DNA of 64,000 nucleotides from Sulfuricella sp. (GTDB lineage: Bacteria > Pseudomonadota > Gammaproteobacteria > Burkholderiales > Sulfuricellaceae). The notes beneath the pieces are model-generated. The model was not told the origin of the DNA. It saw nothing but the letters and a program-made list of their open reading frames with translations, and ran no database searches. Below are positions 38,334 to 46,621 of the stretch, piece by piece; positions within the stretch are counted from its first letter, which is position 1, and each line of letters opens with the position of its first letter. Location of the stretch: contig JBAZID010000007.1 of the NCBI GenBank assembly GCA_041651995.1, forward strand, positions 1 to 64,000. Reading direction: 5' to 3'. Made by a program: the position numbers and the translations under genes.

Positions 38334-38842
38334 CGAACGCCAGGCTAAAAGAGCTTGCCCCCGCCGAAATTCACCTCAATCCGGGAGATTTTTATTTTGG
38401 CGACGGGAATGTGCGCCTCCATACCCTGTTGGGTTCATGCGTGGCGATCACGCTGTGGCACCCGGTATTTCGTTTTGGCGGCATGTGTCATTTCATGCTG
38501 CCAAAGCGTAGCCGGCGGGAAGGCGAGCCGCTGAACGGGCGTTACGGCGACGAGGCGATGCAACTGTTTCTGAAGGAGATTGCACGCTTCAATACGCGGC
38601 CGGGCGAATACCAGGCCAAGATTTTTGGCGGCGGCAACATGTTCCATGCCATGAAGGGAGGCAAAACCCCCGAAGTTGCCGGGCGCAACATCACGCTGGC
38701 GCGTGCGGCGCTGCATGCCGACGGCTTTGAGCTATGCGCCGAGGACGTGGGCGGCAACGGGCATCGCCGCATTATTTTCAATCTGAACGATGGCAGCGTA
38801 TGGGTGCGCCACGAGAAAAAACAGGTGGTGAACGCGGCATGA
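38330..38842 (+). CDS. cheD: Chemoreceptor glutamine deamidase CheD
   Basis: A 170-residue CheD, which deamidates receptor glutamines and can interact with CheC-type phosphatases. The catalytic pair is Cys37 (LLGSCVAITLW) and His54 (GGMCHFMLP). FGGGNMF and NIxxA-type segments complete the fold. The start ATG 38330 overlaps the cheR stop (ATGA); the longer open frame upstream is off-frame cheR sequence. No cheC is present in the window. It also overlaps cheB by four bases. Confidence 0.95.
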   Translation: MTNARLKELAPAEIHLNPGDFYFGDGNVRLHTLLGSCVAITLWHPVFRFGGMCHFMLPKRSRREGEPLNGRYGDEAMQLFLKEIARFNTRPGEYQAKIFGGGNMFHAMKGGKTPEVAGRNITLARAALHADGFELCAEDVGGNGHRRIIFNLNDGSVWVRHEKKQVVNAA

Positions 38843-39909
38843 AAAAAATCAAGGTGTTGATCGTGGACGATTCCGCCGTGGTGCGCCAGGTGGTGCAGGC
38901 CATTCTCGAACGCGAGCCGGATGTCGAAGTGATCGGCGCGGCTTCCGACCCGATCTTCGCCATCGAGCGCATGAACAAACAGTGGCCCGACGTGATCGTG
39001 CTCGACATCGAAATGCCGCGCATGGACGGCATTACCTTCCTGAAAAAAATCATGGCCGAGCATCCCACGCCGGTGGTGATCTGCTCCACCCTGGCAGAGA
39101 AAGGCGCGGCGACCACCATGCAGGCGCTCGAAGCCGGGGCGGTGGAGATCATCACCAAGCCGCAGATCGGCCTCAAGCGTTTCCTCGAAGACTCGTCCCA
39201 CGAACTGGTGACGGCGGTGCGCGCGGCGGCGCAGGCCAACGTCCGGCATATCCGGACAACGGCGCCAATCGTGGCGCTCAAGGCGGCGCCCAAGCTCAAT
39301 GCCGACGCCATCCTGGCCGCGCCCGGCAGCCATGCCATGGCGCAGACCACCGAACGCATCGTTGCCATCGGCACTTCCACCGGCGGCACCCAGGCGCTGG
39401 AGGCGATACTCACCGCGCTGCCGCGCGTCTGCCCCGGCATCGTCATCGTGCAGCATATGCCGGAGAAATTCACCGCCTCCTTTGCCGCGCGCCTCAACGA
39501 GCTCTCCCAGCTGGAAGTACGCGAGGCGCAGCATAACGACCGCGTGATCCCCGGCCGCGCCCTGATCGCGCCCGGCGGCAAGCACATGCTGCTGAAGCGC
39601 AACGGCGCCTATTATCACGTCGAGGTGGTGGACGGGCCGGTAGTCAACCGCCACCGCCCCTCGGTCGATGTATTGTTCCGCTCGGTGGCGAAATTCGCCG
39701 GCAAGAACGCCACCGGCATCATCATGACCGGCATGGGCGACGACGGCGCCCGGGGCCTGAAGGAAATGCACGATGCCGGCGCGCCGACCATCGCCCAGGA
39801 CGAGGAGACCTGCGTGGTATTCGGCATGCCCAAGGAAGCCATCAAGCTGGGCGGGGTGGACCGGGTGATGGGCTTGCAGGATATTCCAAAGGCGATTCTG
39901 ACGGGGTAA
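38839..39909 (+). CDS. cheB: Chemoreceptor methylesterase/deamidase CheB
   Basis: A 356-residue response regulator-enzyme. The receiver (1-120) has Asp10-Asp11, phospho-acceptor Asp56 and TKP near 107. The methylesterase domain (about 170-356) has the catalytic triad Ser180 (IGTSTGG), His206 (QHMPEKF) and Asp302 (MTGMGDDGARG). CheA-phosphorylated CheB removes receptor methyl groups and so resets sensitivity. Its ATG overlaps the cheD stop (ATGA), so cheR, cheD and cheB are read as one coupled unit. Confidence 0.96.
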   Translation: MKKIKVLIVDDSAVVRQVVQAILEREPDVEVIGAASDPIFAIERMNKQWPDVIVLDIEMPRMDGITFLKKIMAEHPTPVVICSTLAEKGAATTMQALEAGAVEIITKPQIGLKRFLEDSSHELVTAVRAAAQANVRHIRTTAPIVALKAAPKLNADAILAAPGSHAMAQTTERIVAIGTSTGGTQALEAILTALPRVCPGIVIVQHMPEKFTASFAARLNELSQLEVREAQHNDRVIPGRALIAPGGKHMLLKRNGAYYHVEVVDGPVVNRHRPSVDVLFRSVAKFAGKNATGIIMTGMGDDGARGLKEMHDAGAPTIAQDEETCVVFGMPKEAIKLGGVDRVMGLQDIPKAILTG

Positions 39910-39914
39910 TCAGG

Positions 39915-41051
39915 ATGAAAATTGAGCAGCGTTACTGGACGGAAAACGAGGGCTGGCGGCAGGAGGGAGCGGGCCGTGTGGGTGAGGCAGCACAGTGGGT
40001 GCTGGTGTTCGGCGCGCCTGATTGCCTGGCGCGCAGGGAACAGCTGGATGCAATCCGGGCCGCTTTCCCGCATGCGCTGATTACCGGCTGCTCCACGGCG
40101 GGCGAGATTTGCGGCACGCGGGTCAGGGATGATTCGCTGGCGGTGACGGCTGTGCAGTTCGAGGATACGCGGCTGGAGCTGGTGGTGACGGTGCTGGATG
40201 AAAGCGGCAGCTACGGCGCCGGGAAAACGCTGGCCAATTCGCTCGATGGCGCGGGACTGCGCCATGTGCTGGTTCTGTCCGATGGCTTGCAGGTCAACGG
40301 CAGTGAGCTGGTGAAGGGCTTGCGCGACCATTTGCCCGCGGGTGTTGCGGCAACCGGCGGGCTGGCCGGGGATGGCAGCCGTTTCCAGAATACCCTGGTG
40401 TGGGCGGACGGCGAGCCCGCGCCGGGCCGGATCGCCGCGCTGGGTTTTTATGGCGAACGCATCCGGGTGGGCTATGGTTCGCTCGGCGGCTGGGACTCCT
40501 TTGGCCCGGAGCGCCTGATCACCCGTTCCAGCGGCAATGTGTTGTACGAACTCGACGGCCAGTCGGCGCTGGCACTGTACAAGTCCTATCTGGGCGAACA
40601 TGCCGCCGGGCTGCCCTCGACGGCGTTGCTTTTCCCCCTCGCGCTGCGCCTGGACGGCGGGGGGTACAGCGTGGTGCGCACGGTACTGGCGGTAAACGAG
40701 GCGGACAATAGCATGACCTTTGCCGGTGACTTGCCGGAAGGCGCCCATGCCCGGCTGATGAAAGCCAATTTCGACCGCCTGATCGATGGCGCGAGCGAGG
40801 CCGCGCAGGCGGGTTATGCAACGCTGGGCAGCACTTCGCCCGAGCTGGCCGTGCTGATCAGCTGCGTGGGGCGCAAGCTGGTGCTCAGGCAGCGCATCGA
40901 GGAAGAAGTCGAAGGCGTGCGCGAGGTACTGGGCGCGCGCACGGCGCTGACCGGCTTCTATTCCTATGGCGAGATCTGCCCGCACGATGCGATCACCCAT
41001 TGCGAACTGCACAACCAGACCATGACGATTACCACTTTTTCTGAAAATTAA
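39915..41051 (+). CDS. FIST domain sensory protein
   Basis: A 378-residue cytoplasmic protein with FIST N and FIST C domains. Marks are FPHALITGCSTAGEI, GLRHVLVLSDGLQVNGSEL, VAATGGLAGDGSRFQNT and the C-terminal TGFYSYGEICPHDAI. FIST domains are small-ligand sensors proposed to bind amino acids or similar molecules and usually occur with kinases or cyclases. It starts five bases after cheB and is followed 13 bases later by a histidine kinase gene, so it probably controls that kinase. Confidence 0.92.
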   Translation: MKIEQRYWTENEGWRQEGAGRVGEAAQWVLVFGAPDCLARREQLDAIRAAFPHALITGCSTAGEICGTRVRDDSLAVTAVQFEDTRLELVVTVLDESGSYGAGKTLANSLDGAGLRHVLVLSDGLQVNGSELVKGLRDHLPAGVAATGGLAGDGSRFQNTLVWADGEPAPGRIAALGFYGERIRVGYGSLGGWDSFGPERLITRSSGNVLYELDGQSALALYKSYLGEHAAGLPSTALLFPLALRLDGGGYSVVRTVLAVNEADNSMTFAGDLPEGAHARLMKANFDRLIDGASEAAQAGYATLGSTSPELAVLISCVGRKLVLRQRIEEEVEGVREVLGARTALTGFYSYGEICPHDAITHCELHNQTMTITTFSEN

Positions 41052-41064
41052 CGGACCCTGATCC

Positions 41065-42528
41065 ATGCACCGTCTGCTCGAACGCCAGATCAAGCGCCTG
41101 CTGGGCGACAACCCCGCGCTGCCGCCCGGCTGGGATTCGTTCCTGGCCGCGGTGGACGATGCCTATGCCTGCGCGGATGCGGACCGCGCCATGATCGAGC
41201 ACTCGCTGGAGCTGATGTCGCAGGAGCTGACCGGGCGCAATGCCGAATTGCGCGAGCAACTGGCCGAGCGGCAGCGTGCCGAGGCGCAGCTCGAACAACT
41301 CCTGTCGCTGCTGGGCACCACCCTGGAATCGACGGCGGACGGCATTCTGGCGCTCGACCGCGAAGCCAGGGTCATGCGTTTCAACCAGCGTTTCACCGAT
41401 ATGTGGGCGATACCGGACGAGGTTCTCGCCTTCTGGAGCCATGCTTCCCTGATGCAGCACATGCTGGGGCAGATTCGCGAGCCGGAGGTGTTCGTGGAGA
41501 AACTCGGTTACCTCTGCCTGCACCCCGAGGCGGAGTGCCATGACACTTTCGAATGCATCGATGGCAGAGTCATCGAGCGCTATTCCCTGCCGCAGCCGCT
41601 GGGGACGGATAATGTGGGCCGGGTGCTGAGTTTCCGCGATATCACCGCGATCAGATTGGCTGAAGATGCGCTACAGCGCGAAAAGGAAGAGCAGAACGCG
41701 CTGATCAGGAAGCTGGAGCAGGCCCACAACCAGTTGCTGCAATCGGAAAAAATGGCGTCCATCGGCCAGCTCGCCGCCGGTGTGGCGCACGAGATCAACA
41801 ACCCCATCGGCTACGTCAATTCCAACCTGAGCAGCCTGGGGGAATATGTGGAGAAAATGTTCAGGGTGGCGGATGCCTACGAGCGCGCCGAATCCCTGCT
41901 GACGGGCCAGCCCGTGCTGGAGGAAATCCGCGCGCTGAAACAGGAAACGGATTGGGAATATCTCCGCGATGACGTCCGCGACCTGTTGCGGGAATCCGGC
42001 GAGGGCATCGTGCGGGTGAAAGGCATTGTGCAGGACCTCAAGGACTTCTCCCACGTCGATCAGGCTGAGTGGCAATGGGTCGACCTGCACAAGGGCATCG
42101 ACAGCACGCTCAACGTGGTCAACAACGAAATCAAGTACAACGCCGAGGTGGTCAGGGCGTATGGCGACCTTCCCCAGGTGGAATGCCTCGCCTCGCAGCT
42201 CAACCAGGTGTTCATGAACATGCTGGTCAACGCTTCCCATGCCATCAGCGGGGGCGAGTTCGGGCGCATCACGATCCGCACCGGGGTGAAGGACGAAATG
42301 GTGTGGGTCGAGTTTGCCGATACCGGCAAGGGCATCTCACCCGAGAACCTGACGCGCATCTTCGATCCCTTTTTCACCACCAAGCCGGTGGGCAAGGGCA
42401 CCGGGCTGGGGCTGTCGCTTTCCTACGGCATCATCCAAAAACACCACGGCAAGATCGAGGTGGAAAGCGAAGCCGGCAAGGGTACGACGTTCAGGATCTG
42501 GATCCCGGTGCGCCAGTCAGCGGATTGA
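41065..42528 (+). CDS. Soluble PAS histidine kinase paired with FIST protein
   Basis: A 487-residue kinase with an N-terminal coiled coil, a PAS domain (about 75-205, STADGILALDREARVMRFNQ), a second coiled coil, phospho-acceptor His242 in GVAHEINNPIGYV, and a HATPase domain ending GTTFRIWIPVRQS. No membrane segment. Its catalytic half belongs to the same paralogous set as the kinases at 9999, 13046 and 18299 on the other strand, although it lies more than 20 kb away. There is no dedicated receiver next to it; likely partners are the REC proteins of the signalling island or the lone receiver at 27647. Confidence 0.9.
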   Translation: MHRLLERQIKRLLGDNPALPPGWDSFLAAVDDAYACADADRAMIEHSLELMSQELTGRNAELREQLAERQRAEAQLEQLLSLLGTTLESTADGILALDREARVMRFNQRFTDMWAIPDEVLAFWSHASLMQHMLGQIREPEVFVEKLGYLCLHPEAECHDTFECIDGRVIERYSLPQPLGTDNVGRVLSFRDITAIRLAEDALQREKEEQNALIRKLEQAHNQLLQSEKMASIGQLAAGVAHEINNPIGYVNSNLSSLGEYVEKMFRVADAYERAESLLTGQPVLEEIRALKQETDWEYLRDDVRDLLRESGEGIVRVKGIVQDLKDFSHVDQAEWQWVDLHKGIDSTLNVVNNEIKYNAEVVRAYGDLPQVECLASQLNQVFMNMLVNASHAISGGEFGRITIRTGVKDEMVWVEFADTGKGISPENLTRIFDPFFTTKPVGKGTGLGLSLSYGIIQKHHGKIEVESEAGKGTTFRIWIPVRQSAD

Positions 42529-42596
42529 TGCCTTCACCTATGGAGCCTCAATTCAGGCCACAGAGAACACAGAGATAAACCCAGATGCGTGTTCGT

Positions 42597-42657
42597 GCAG
42601 GAGCGGCGCCCTCGCCGCGAATCCGGCCGCAAATCGCGGCGAGGGCGCCGCTCCTAC
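42597..42657. repeat. GCAGGAGCGGCGCC palindrome, long form
   Basis: GCAGGAGCGGCGCCCTCGCC at the left and its complement ending CTCCTAC at the right enclose GCGAATCCGGCCGCAAATCGC. A fragment CCACAGAGAACACAGAG (about 42558-42574) of the ACCACGGAG-type repeat precedes it. The rest of the 186-base gap before pabC shows nothing convincing. Confidence 0.88.
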
Positions 42658-42744
42658 AGAACAATCCCTAACAGATTTTTTAGTTGAAACGCGTTTGATT
42701 CACATGCGGGTAGAATGTCACTTTTTCATGACCGCATGGATTTC

Positions 42745-43548
42745 ATGACGCTGATCGATGGCATCCCCTCGCATGCCGTTTCCACCAACGACCGTGGCCT
42801 GCTTTACGGCGACGGCGTGTTCCGCACCCTGAAAAGGGCAGCGGGCGTTACCCATTGCTGGACCCGGCAATATGCCAAACTGGCGGCGGATTGCGCGGCG
42901 CTTAATTTGCGTTGCCCCGATGCGGCGCTGCTGGCAGCCGAGTTGGCGCAACTGCCTGCGGACTGCGTGGCCAAGATCATCGTCACGCGCGGACCGGGCA
43001 CCCGGGGCTATGCCGTGGCGGCGGATGCCATGCCGACCCGTATCGTGACGGCCAGCGCCCTGCCGGATTATCCCGAGAGTCATTACACCAGCGGGGTGAA
43101 GGTTTGCTTGTGCAGCCTGCGCCTGGCTTCCCAGCCCCGTCTGGCGGGAATCAAACACCTCAACCGGCTGGAAAACGTGCTGGCGCGCATGGAATGGACG
43201 GATGCGGCGATTGCGGAAGGGCTGCTGCTGGACGAAGCGGGCAACGTGATCGAAGGCACCATGAGCAATCTGTTCGCCTTGCGCGATGGCGTGCTGCATA
43301 CTCCGGATCTCTCCCGCTGCGGCGTGGCGGGCGTGCAGCGCGAGCGTATTCTGGCCTTTGCGGCAGAGCTGGGTCTGAAGACCCGGGTCGCTCCGCTTGC
43401 GCTGGATGAATTGCTGGCGGCGGACGAGGTGATGCTGTGCAACAGCGTGATCGGCCTGTGGCCGGTGCGGGAATTCAACGGACGGGTGTGGAATGGCGGC
43501 GCTGTCGGCGCCCGCCTGAGAGCCTTGCTGGAAGGGCGGGATGATTAA
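42745..43548 (+). CDS. pabC: 4-amino-4-deoxychorismate lyase (class IV aminotransferase fold)
   Basis: A PLP enzyme that removes pyruvate from aminodeoxychorismate to give p-aminobenzoate for folate. Marks: STNDRGLLYGDGVFRT, the PLP lysine in GIKHLNRLENVLAR, EGTMSNLFALRDG and the C-terminal LCNSVIGLWPV. The start is uncertain between ATG 42715, 42736 and 42745; 42745 gives MTLIDGIPS, which matches the family N-terminus. It overlaps mltG by eight bases, the usual pabC-mltG(yceG)-tmk-holB order. A branched-chain or D-amino-acid aminotransferase is less likely given this context. Confidence 0.92.
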   Translation: MTLIDGIPSHAVSTNDRGLLYGDGVFRTLKRAAGVTHCWTRQYAKLAADCAALNLRCPDAALLAAELAQLPADCVAKIIVTRGPGTRGYAVAADAMPTRIVTASALPDYPESHYTSGVKVCLCSLRLASQPRLAGIKHLNRLENVLARMEWTDAAIAEGLLLDEAGNVIEGTMSNLFALRDGVLHTPDLSRCGVAGVQRERILAFAAELGLKTRVAPLALDELLAADEVMLCNSVIGLWPVREFNGRVWNGGAVGARLRALLEGRDD

Positions 43549-44530
43549 AAAATTGCTTCGGCTCCTGGTGCTGGCGCTACTGCTGACCGCAGGGTGGACG
43601 ATCTATTTTGTCGCCACGCCGCTGCAGTTGCCGGAAACGCCCTACGGCTTCACCCTCAAGCATGGCAGCACCCTGCGCGGCGTGGCACGCCAGCTGGTGG
43701 ACGCCAATGTGCTGAAGGAGCCGTGGAGCTTCACCGTGCTGGTGCGCGTGCTGGGCAAGGCGAGGGAGCTCAAGGCGGGCAATTATTATCTGGAAAAGAA
43801 TCCCACCCCCTTGCAGCTGTCCCGCATGATTACCCGGGGTGACGTGAGCCAGAGCGAGATCGCCCTGATCGAAGGCTGGAGTTTCAAACGCATGCGGCAG
43901 GCGCTGGACGAGCACCAGGCGATCCGTCACGACTCGGCACCATTGAGCGAGCGGGAAATTCTGAAGCAGATCGGCGCCCGGGAAACCCTGGCGGAAGGGC
44001 TGTTTTTCCCCGATACCTACTATTTCAGCAGCGGCATGAGCGATCTGGATATTCTCCGGCGCGCCTACCAGGCGATGCAGAAGCGCCTGGAAGCCGCGTG
44101 GGCGGAACGCGACCCGCTGCTGCCCTACCATACGCCTTATGAAGTCCTGATAATGGCTTCCATCGTCGAGAAGGAAACGGGGCAGGCGAGCGAGCGGCCG
44201 ATGATCGCCGGGGTGTTCGTCAACCGCCTGCGCATCAATATGCGCCTGCAGACCGATCCCACCGTGATCTACGGCCTGGGCGAGAGTTTCGACGGCAACC
44301 TGCGCCGCGCGGACCTGCTGGCGGACACGCCGTATAATACCTATACCCGCTACGGCCTGCCGCCGGGTCCGATTGCCATGCCGGGCTGGGGGGCGCTACA
44401 GGCCGCGGTGCAACCGGCGGCCACCAGGGCGTTGTATTTTGTCGGCAAGGGCGACGGCACGCACAAGTTTTCCAGCAATCTGGCTGAGCACAATCTGGCG
44501 GTGGCACGCTATCAGCTGAATCGTAAATAA
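43541..44530 (+). CDS. mltG: Endolytic murein transglycosylase MltG
   Basis: A 329-residue inner-membrane protein (YceG family). A single membrane segment (about 5-25) anchors a periplasmic LysM-like region (about 35-95) and the catalytic domain. The active glutamate lies in IMASIVEKETGQ, followed by PMIAGVFVNRLRINMRLQ and TYTRYGLPPGPIAMPG. MltG cuts nascent glycan strands and sets their length. The context pabC-mltG-tmk-holB is standard in proteobacteria. The stop is only ten bases before the thymidylate kinase start. Confidence 0.95.
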   Translation: MIKKLLRLLVLALLLTAGWTIYFVATPLQLPETPYGFTLKHGSTLRGVARQLVDANVLKEPWSFTVLVRVLGKARELKAGNYYLEKNPTPLQLSRMITRGDVSQSEIALIEGWSFKRMRQALDEHQAIRHDSAPLSEREILKQIGARETLAEGLFFPDTYYFSSGMSDLDILRRAYQAMQKRLEAAWAERDPLLPYHTPYEVLIMASIVEKETGQASERPMIAGVFVNRLRINMRLQTDPTVIYGLGESFDGNLRRADLLADTPYNTYTRYGLPPGPIAMPGWGALQAAVQPAATRALYFVGKGDGTHKFSSNLAEHNLAVARYQLNRK

Positions 44531-44540
44531 GGGGCGCAAA

Positions 44541-45146
44541 ATCAAAGGCAAATTCATTACCCTGGAAGGGATAGACGGGGCCGGCAAGAGCACCCATCTC
44601 GCCTGGCTGGCAGACACCCTGACGCAGCGCGGGCAGGAAGTGGTGGTGACGCGCGAGCCGGGCGGCACCCCGCTGGGCGAGACCCTGCGCGGCCTGCTGC
44701 TCAACCATGCCATGCATCTGGAAACCGAGGCGCTGCTGATGTTCGCCGCGCGGCGCGAGCATCTGGCGCAGGTCATCGTGCCGGCGCTGGAGGCAGGGAA
44801 GTGGGTGATTTCGGACCGTTTCACCGATGCCAGTTTCGCCTACCAGGGCGGCGGGCGCGGCATTGACGAAGCGCGCCTGCGCATCCTGGAAGACTGGGTG
44901 CAGCAGGACCTGCAACCAGATCTGACCCTGCTTTTCGACGTGCCGCTCGAAGTGGCGCGCCAGCGCCTCTCCGCCAGCGCCACGCTGGACCGTTTCGAGC
45001 AGGAAAAACAGGATTTCTTCCAGCGCGTGCGGCAGGCCTACCTTGCCCGCGCAGCAGAGTTCCCGGCGCGCATCCGCGTCATCGATTCGACCCGGACGGT
45101 GCCGCAAATCCGCGCGGAACTGGAAACCCTGCTGGCGGGACTTTAG
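44541..45146 (+). CDS. tmk: Thymidylate kinase, apparent ATC start codon
   Basis: A 201-residue enzyme phosphorylating dTMP to dTDP. The N-terminus KGKFITLEGIDGAGKSTH carries the P-loop; EPGGTPLGE, DRFTDASFAYQGGGRGI and the LID region follow. There is no ATG, GTG or TTG in frame between the in-frame stop at 44517-44519 and codon 34. The first GTG (44640) would delete the P-loop. Instead ATC 44541 sits where the initiator of homologues is expected (ATC AAA GGC AAA for M-K-G-K) and has AAGGGG six bases upstream. Either ATC initiates here or there is a sequence error. It precedes holB by four bases. Confidence 0.93.
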   Translation: MKGKFITLEGIDGAGKSTHLAWLADTLTQRGQEVVVTREPGGTPLGETLRGLLLNHAMHLETEALLMFAARREHLAQVIVPALEAGKWVISDRFTDASFAYQGGGRGIDEARLRILEDWVQQDLQPDLTLLFDVPLEVARQRLSASATLDRFEQEKQDFFQRVRQAYLARAAEFPARIRVIDSTRTVPQIRAELETLLAGL

Positions 45147-45150
45147 AACC

Positions 45151-46167
45151 GTGGCGATTTTTCCCTGGCAAATGGAGATCTGGCGCCAGCTCAATTCAAT
45201 GCGCCAGAATCTGCCCCATGCCCTGCTGTTCCAGGGGCGCAAGGGGGTGGGCAAGCTCGAATTTGCGCGCGCGCTGGCACAGGGTTTGCTGTGCGAAACG
45301 CCGCAACCTTCCGGCGAGGGGTGCGGAAAATGCCTCGCCTGCGGCTGGTTTTCCCAAGGGAATCACCCGGATTTCCGCAGCGTGGAACCCGAGGCGCTGA
45401 CCGAAAGCGAAGATGACAAGCCAGTCAAGGGCAAGAAACCCAGCCATGAAATCAAGATCGAGCAGATCCGGGAACTGGCCGGCCTGGTCAGTCTCAGCAC
45501 GCATCGCAACGGCATGCGCGTGATCCTGATTCATCCGGCGGAAGCCATGAACAGCAATGCAGCCAATGCCTTGCTGAAAACCCTGGAAGAGCCGCCGCCG
45601 CAGACCCTGATCATGCTCGTGACGCACCAGGCGCAATTCCTCCTGCCCACGGTGCGCAGCCGCTGCCTCAAGCTGGCCTTTCCCGTGCCTTCGCTGGAGC
45701 AGTCGATGGACTGGCTGCGCCGGCAGGGCGTGGCGGACCCGGCGCCATTGCTGGCGCAGGCGGGCTATGCGCCGCTGGCGGCGCAGGAACTGTCCGGGGA
45801 CGAAGTGAAGGAGCTGCGCCAGGATTTCCTCTCCCAGCTGGCCCGGCCCCAGTCGCTTGACCCCATCGCGCTGGCGGAGAAAAACGAGAAAGCGGAGCTG
45901 GCCAATATCCTGAAGTGGCTGCAGCAATGGCTCTATGACCTGATTGGCTGTCGCCTCTGCGGATTGATCCGTTACCAGCCGGATTTTGCCGCGGAAGTCC
46001 GGGCGCTGGCGCCGCGCATCGAGCTACATGCCGCCCTCGCATTCCAGAAGGAATTGCTGGCGGCACAAAAATTTGTGCTTCATCCCCTGAATACGCAGTT
46101 GTTTCTCGAGCAATTATTGTTATCCTATATGCAGTTAACGAACCCGATTGAGTCCGAACATGGCTGA
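45151..46167 (+). CDS. holB: DNA polymerase III subunit delta prime
   Basis: A 338-residue clamp-loader subunit. Start GTG 45151 gives VAIFPWQMEIWRQL, as in the family. The P-loop-like GRKGVGKLEFA is followed by a zinc-binding cysteine set (CGKCLACGWF and an earlier Cys), then LLKTLEEPPPQTLIML and SRCLKLAFP near the sensor region. Delta prime carries a modified P-loop and stabilises the loader. It overlaps the PilZ gene by eight bases, an arrangement common in proteobacteria (tmk-holB-pilZ-tatD). Confidence 0.95.
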   Translation: MAIFPWQMEIWRQLNSMRQNLPHALLFQGRKGVGKLEFARALAQGLLCETPQPSGEGCGKCLACGWFSQGNHPDFRSVEPEALTESEDDKPVKGKKPSHEIKIEQIRELAGLVSLSTHRNGMRVILIHPAEAMNSNAANALLKTLEEPPPQTLIMLVTHQAQFLLPTVRSRCLKLAFPVPSLEQSMDWLRRQGVADPAPLLAQAGYAPLAAQELSGDEVKELRQDFLSQLARPQSLDPIALAEKNEKAELANILKWLQQWLYDLIGCRLCGLIRYQPDFAAEVRALAPRIELHAALAFQKELLAAQKFVLHPLNTQLFLEQLLLSYMQLTNPIESEHG

Positions 46168-46528
46168 AGCCGATAGCAAAGCCCCCATTTCCCGTCCCGG
46201 GGTGCTGTCACTGAGCATCAAGGAAAAGCCCGCGCTGTACGCGGCCTACATGCCTTTTCTCAAGGGCGGCGGTATTTTCATTCCCACCACCAAGGCTTAT
46301 CGTCTGGGCGACGAAGTCTTTATGCTGCTGACCCTGATGGACGATCCCAACAAGCTGCCGGTGGCCGGCAAGGTGGCGTGGATTACCCCGGCCGAAGCGC
46401 AGGGCAACAAGTCCCAGGGCATCGGCGTGCAGTTTTCCGACAACGAAAGCGGCATCGCCGCGCGCAACAAGATCGAGGGCCTGCTGGGCGGCAACCTCAA
46501 GTCCACCCGGCCGACTCATACTATGTAA
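46160..46528 (+). CDS. PilZ domain protein
   Basis: A 122-residue protein starting at ATG 46160, inside the end of holB. It has the PilZ-fold core LSLSIKEKPALYAAYMPFLKG, then GGIFIPTTKAYRLGDEVFML and VAGKVAWITP. The canonical c-di-GMP motif RxxxR near the N-terminus is not visible, which places it with the PilZ proteins proper of type IV pilus assembly, which do not bind c-di-GMP. Its position after holB is typical for that gene. It is therefore probably pilus related and not an effector of the c-di-GMP island. Followed by a heptamer repeat. Confidence 0.9.
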   Translation: MAEADSKAPISRPGVLSLSIKEKPALYAAYMPFLKGGGIFIPTTKAYRLGDEVFMLLTLMDDPNKLPVAGKVAWITPAEAQGNKSQGIGVQFSDNESGIAARNKIEGLLGGNLKSTRPTHTM

Positions 46529-46530
46529 CA

Positions 46531-46611
46531 GGTGAGGCGTAAGGGGTGAGGGGTGAGGCGGCCCGTTTTTTCTCACCCCTCACCCCTCACCCCTCACCCC
46601 TCACCCCTCAC
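46531..46611. repeat. GTGAGGG heptamer repeat with inverted array (copy 3)
   Basis: GGTGAGGCGTAAGGGGTGAG and two more units (46531-46560) face a run of six CTCACCC-type heptamers (46572-46611). The array ends ten bases before the tatD start, where the ribosome site should be; no good Shine-Dalgarno is visible there. Confidence 0.85.
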
Positions 46612-46621
46612 GATTTTCACC

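Noticed and set aside
42695..42716. TTGATT and TAGAAT before pabC as a promoter
   Set aside because: The elements are only 10 bases apart; the alternative TTGAAA is 21 bases away. Neither fits sigma-70 spacing.
44640..45146. tmk starting at GTG 44640
   Set aside because: It would remove the P-loop LEGIDGAGKST, which is intact just upstream in the same frame.
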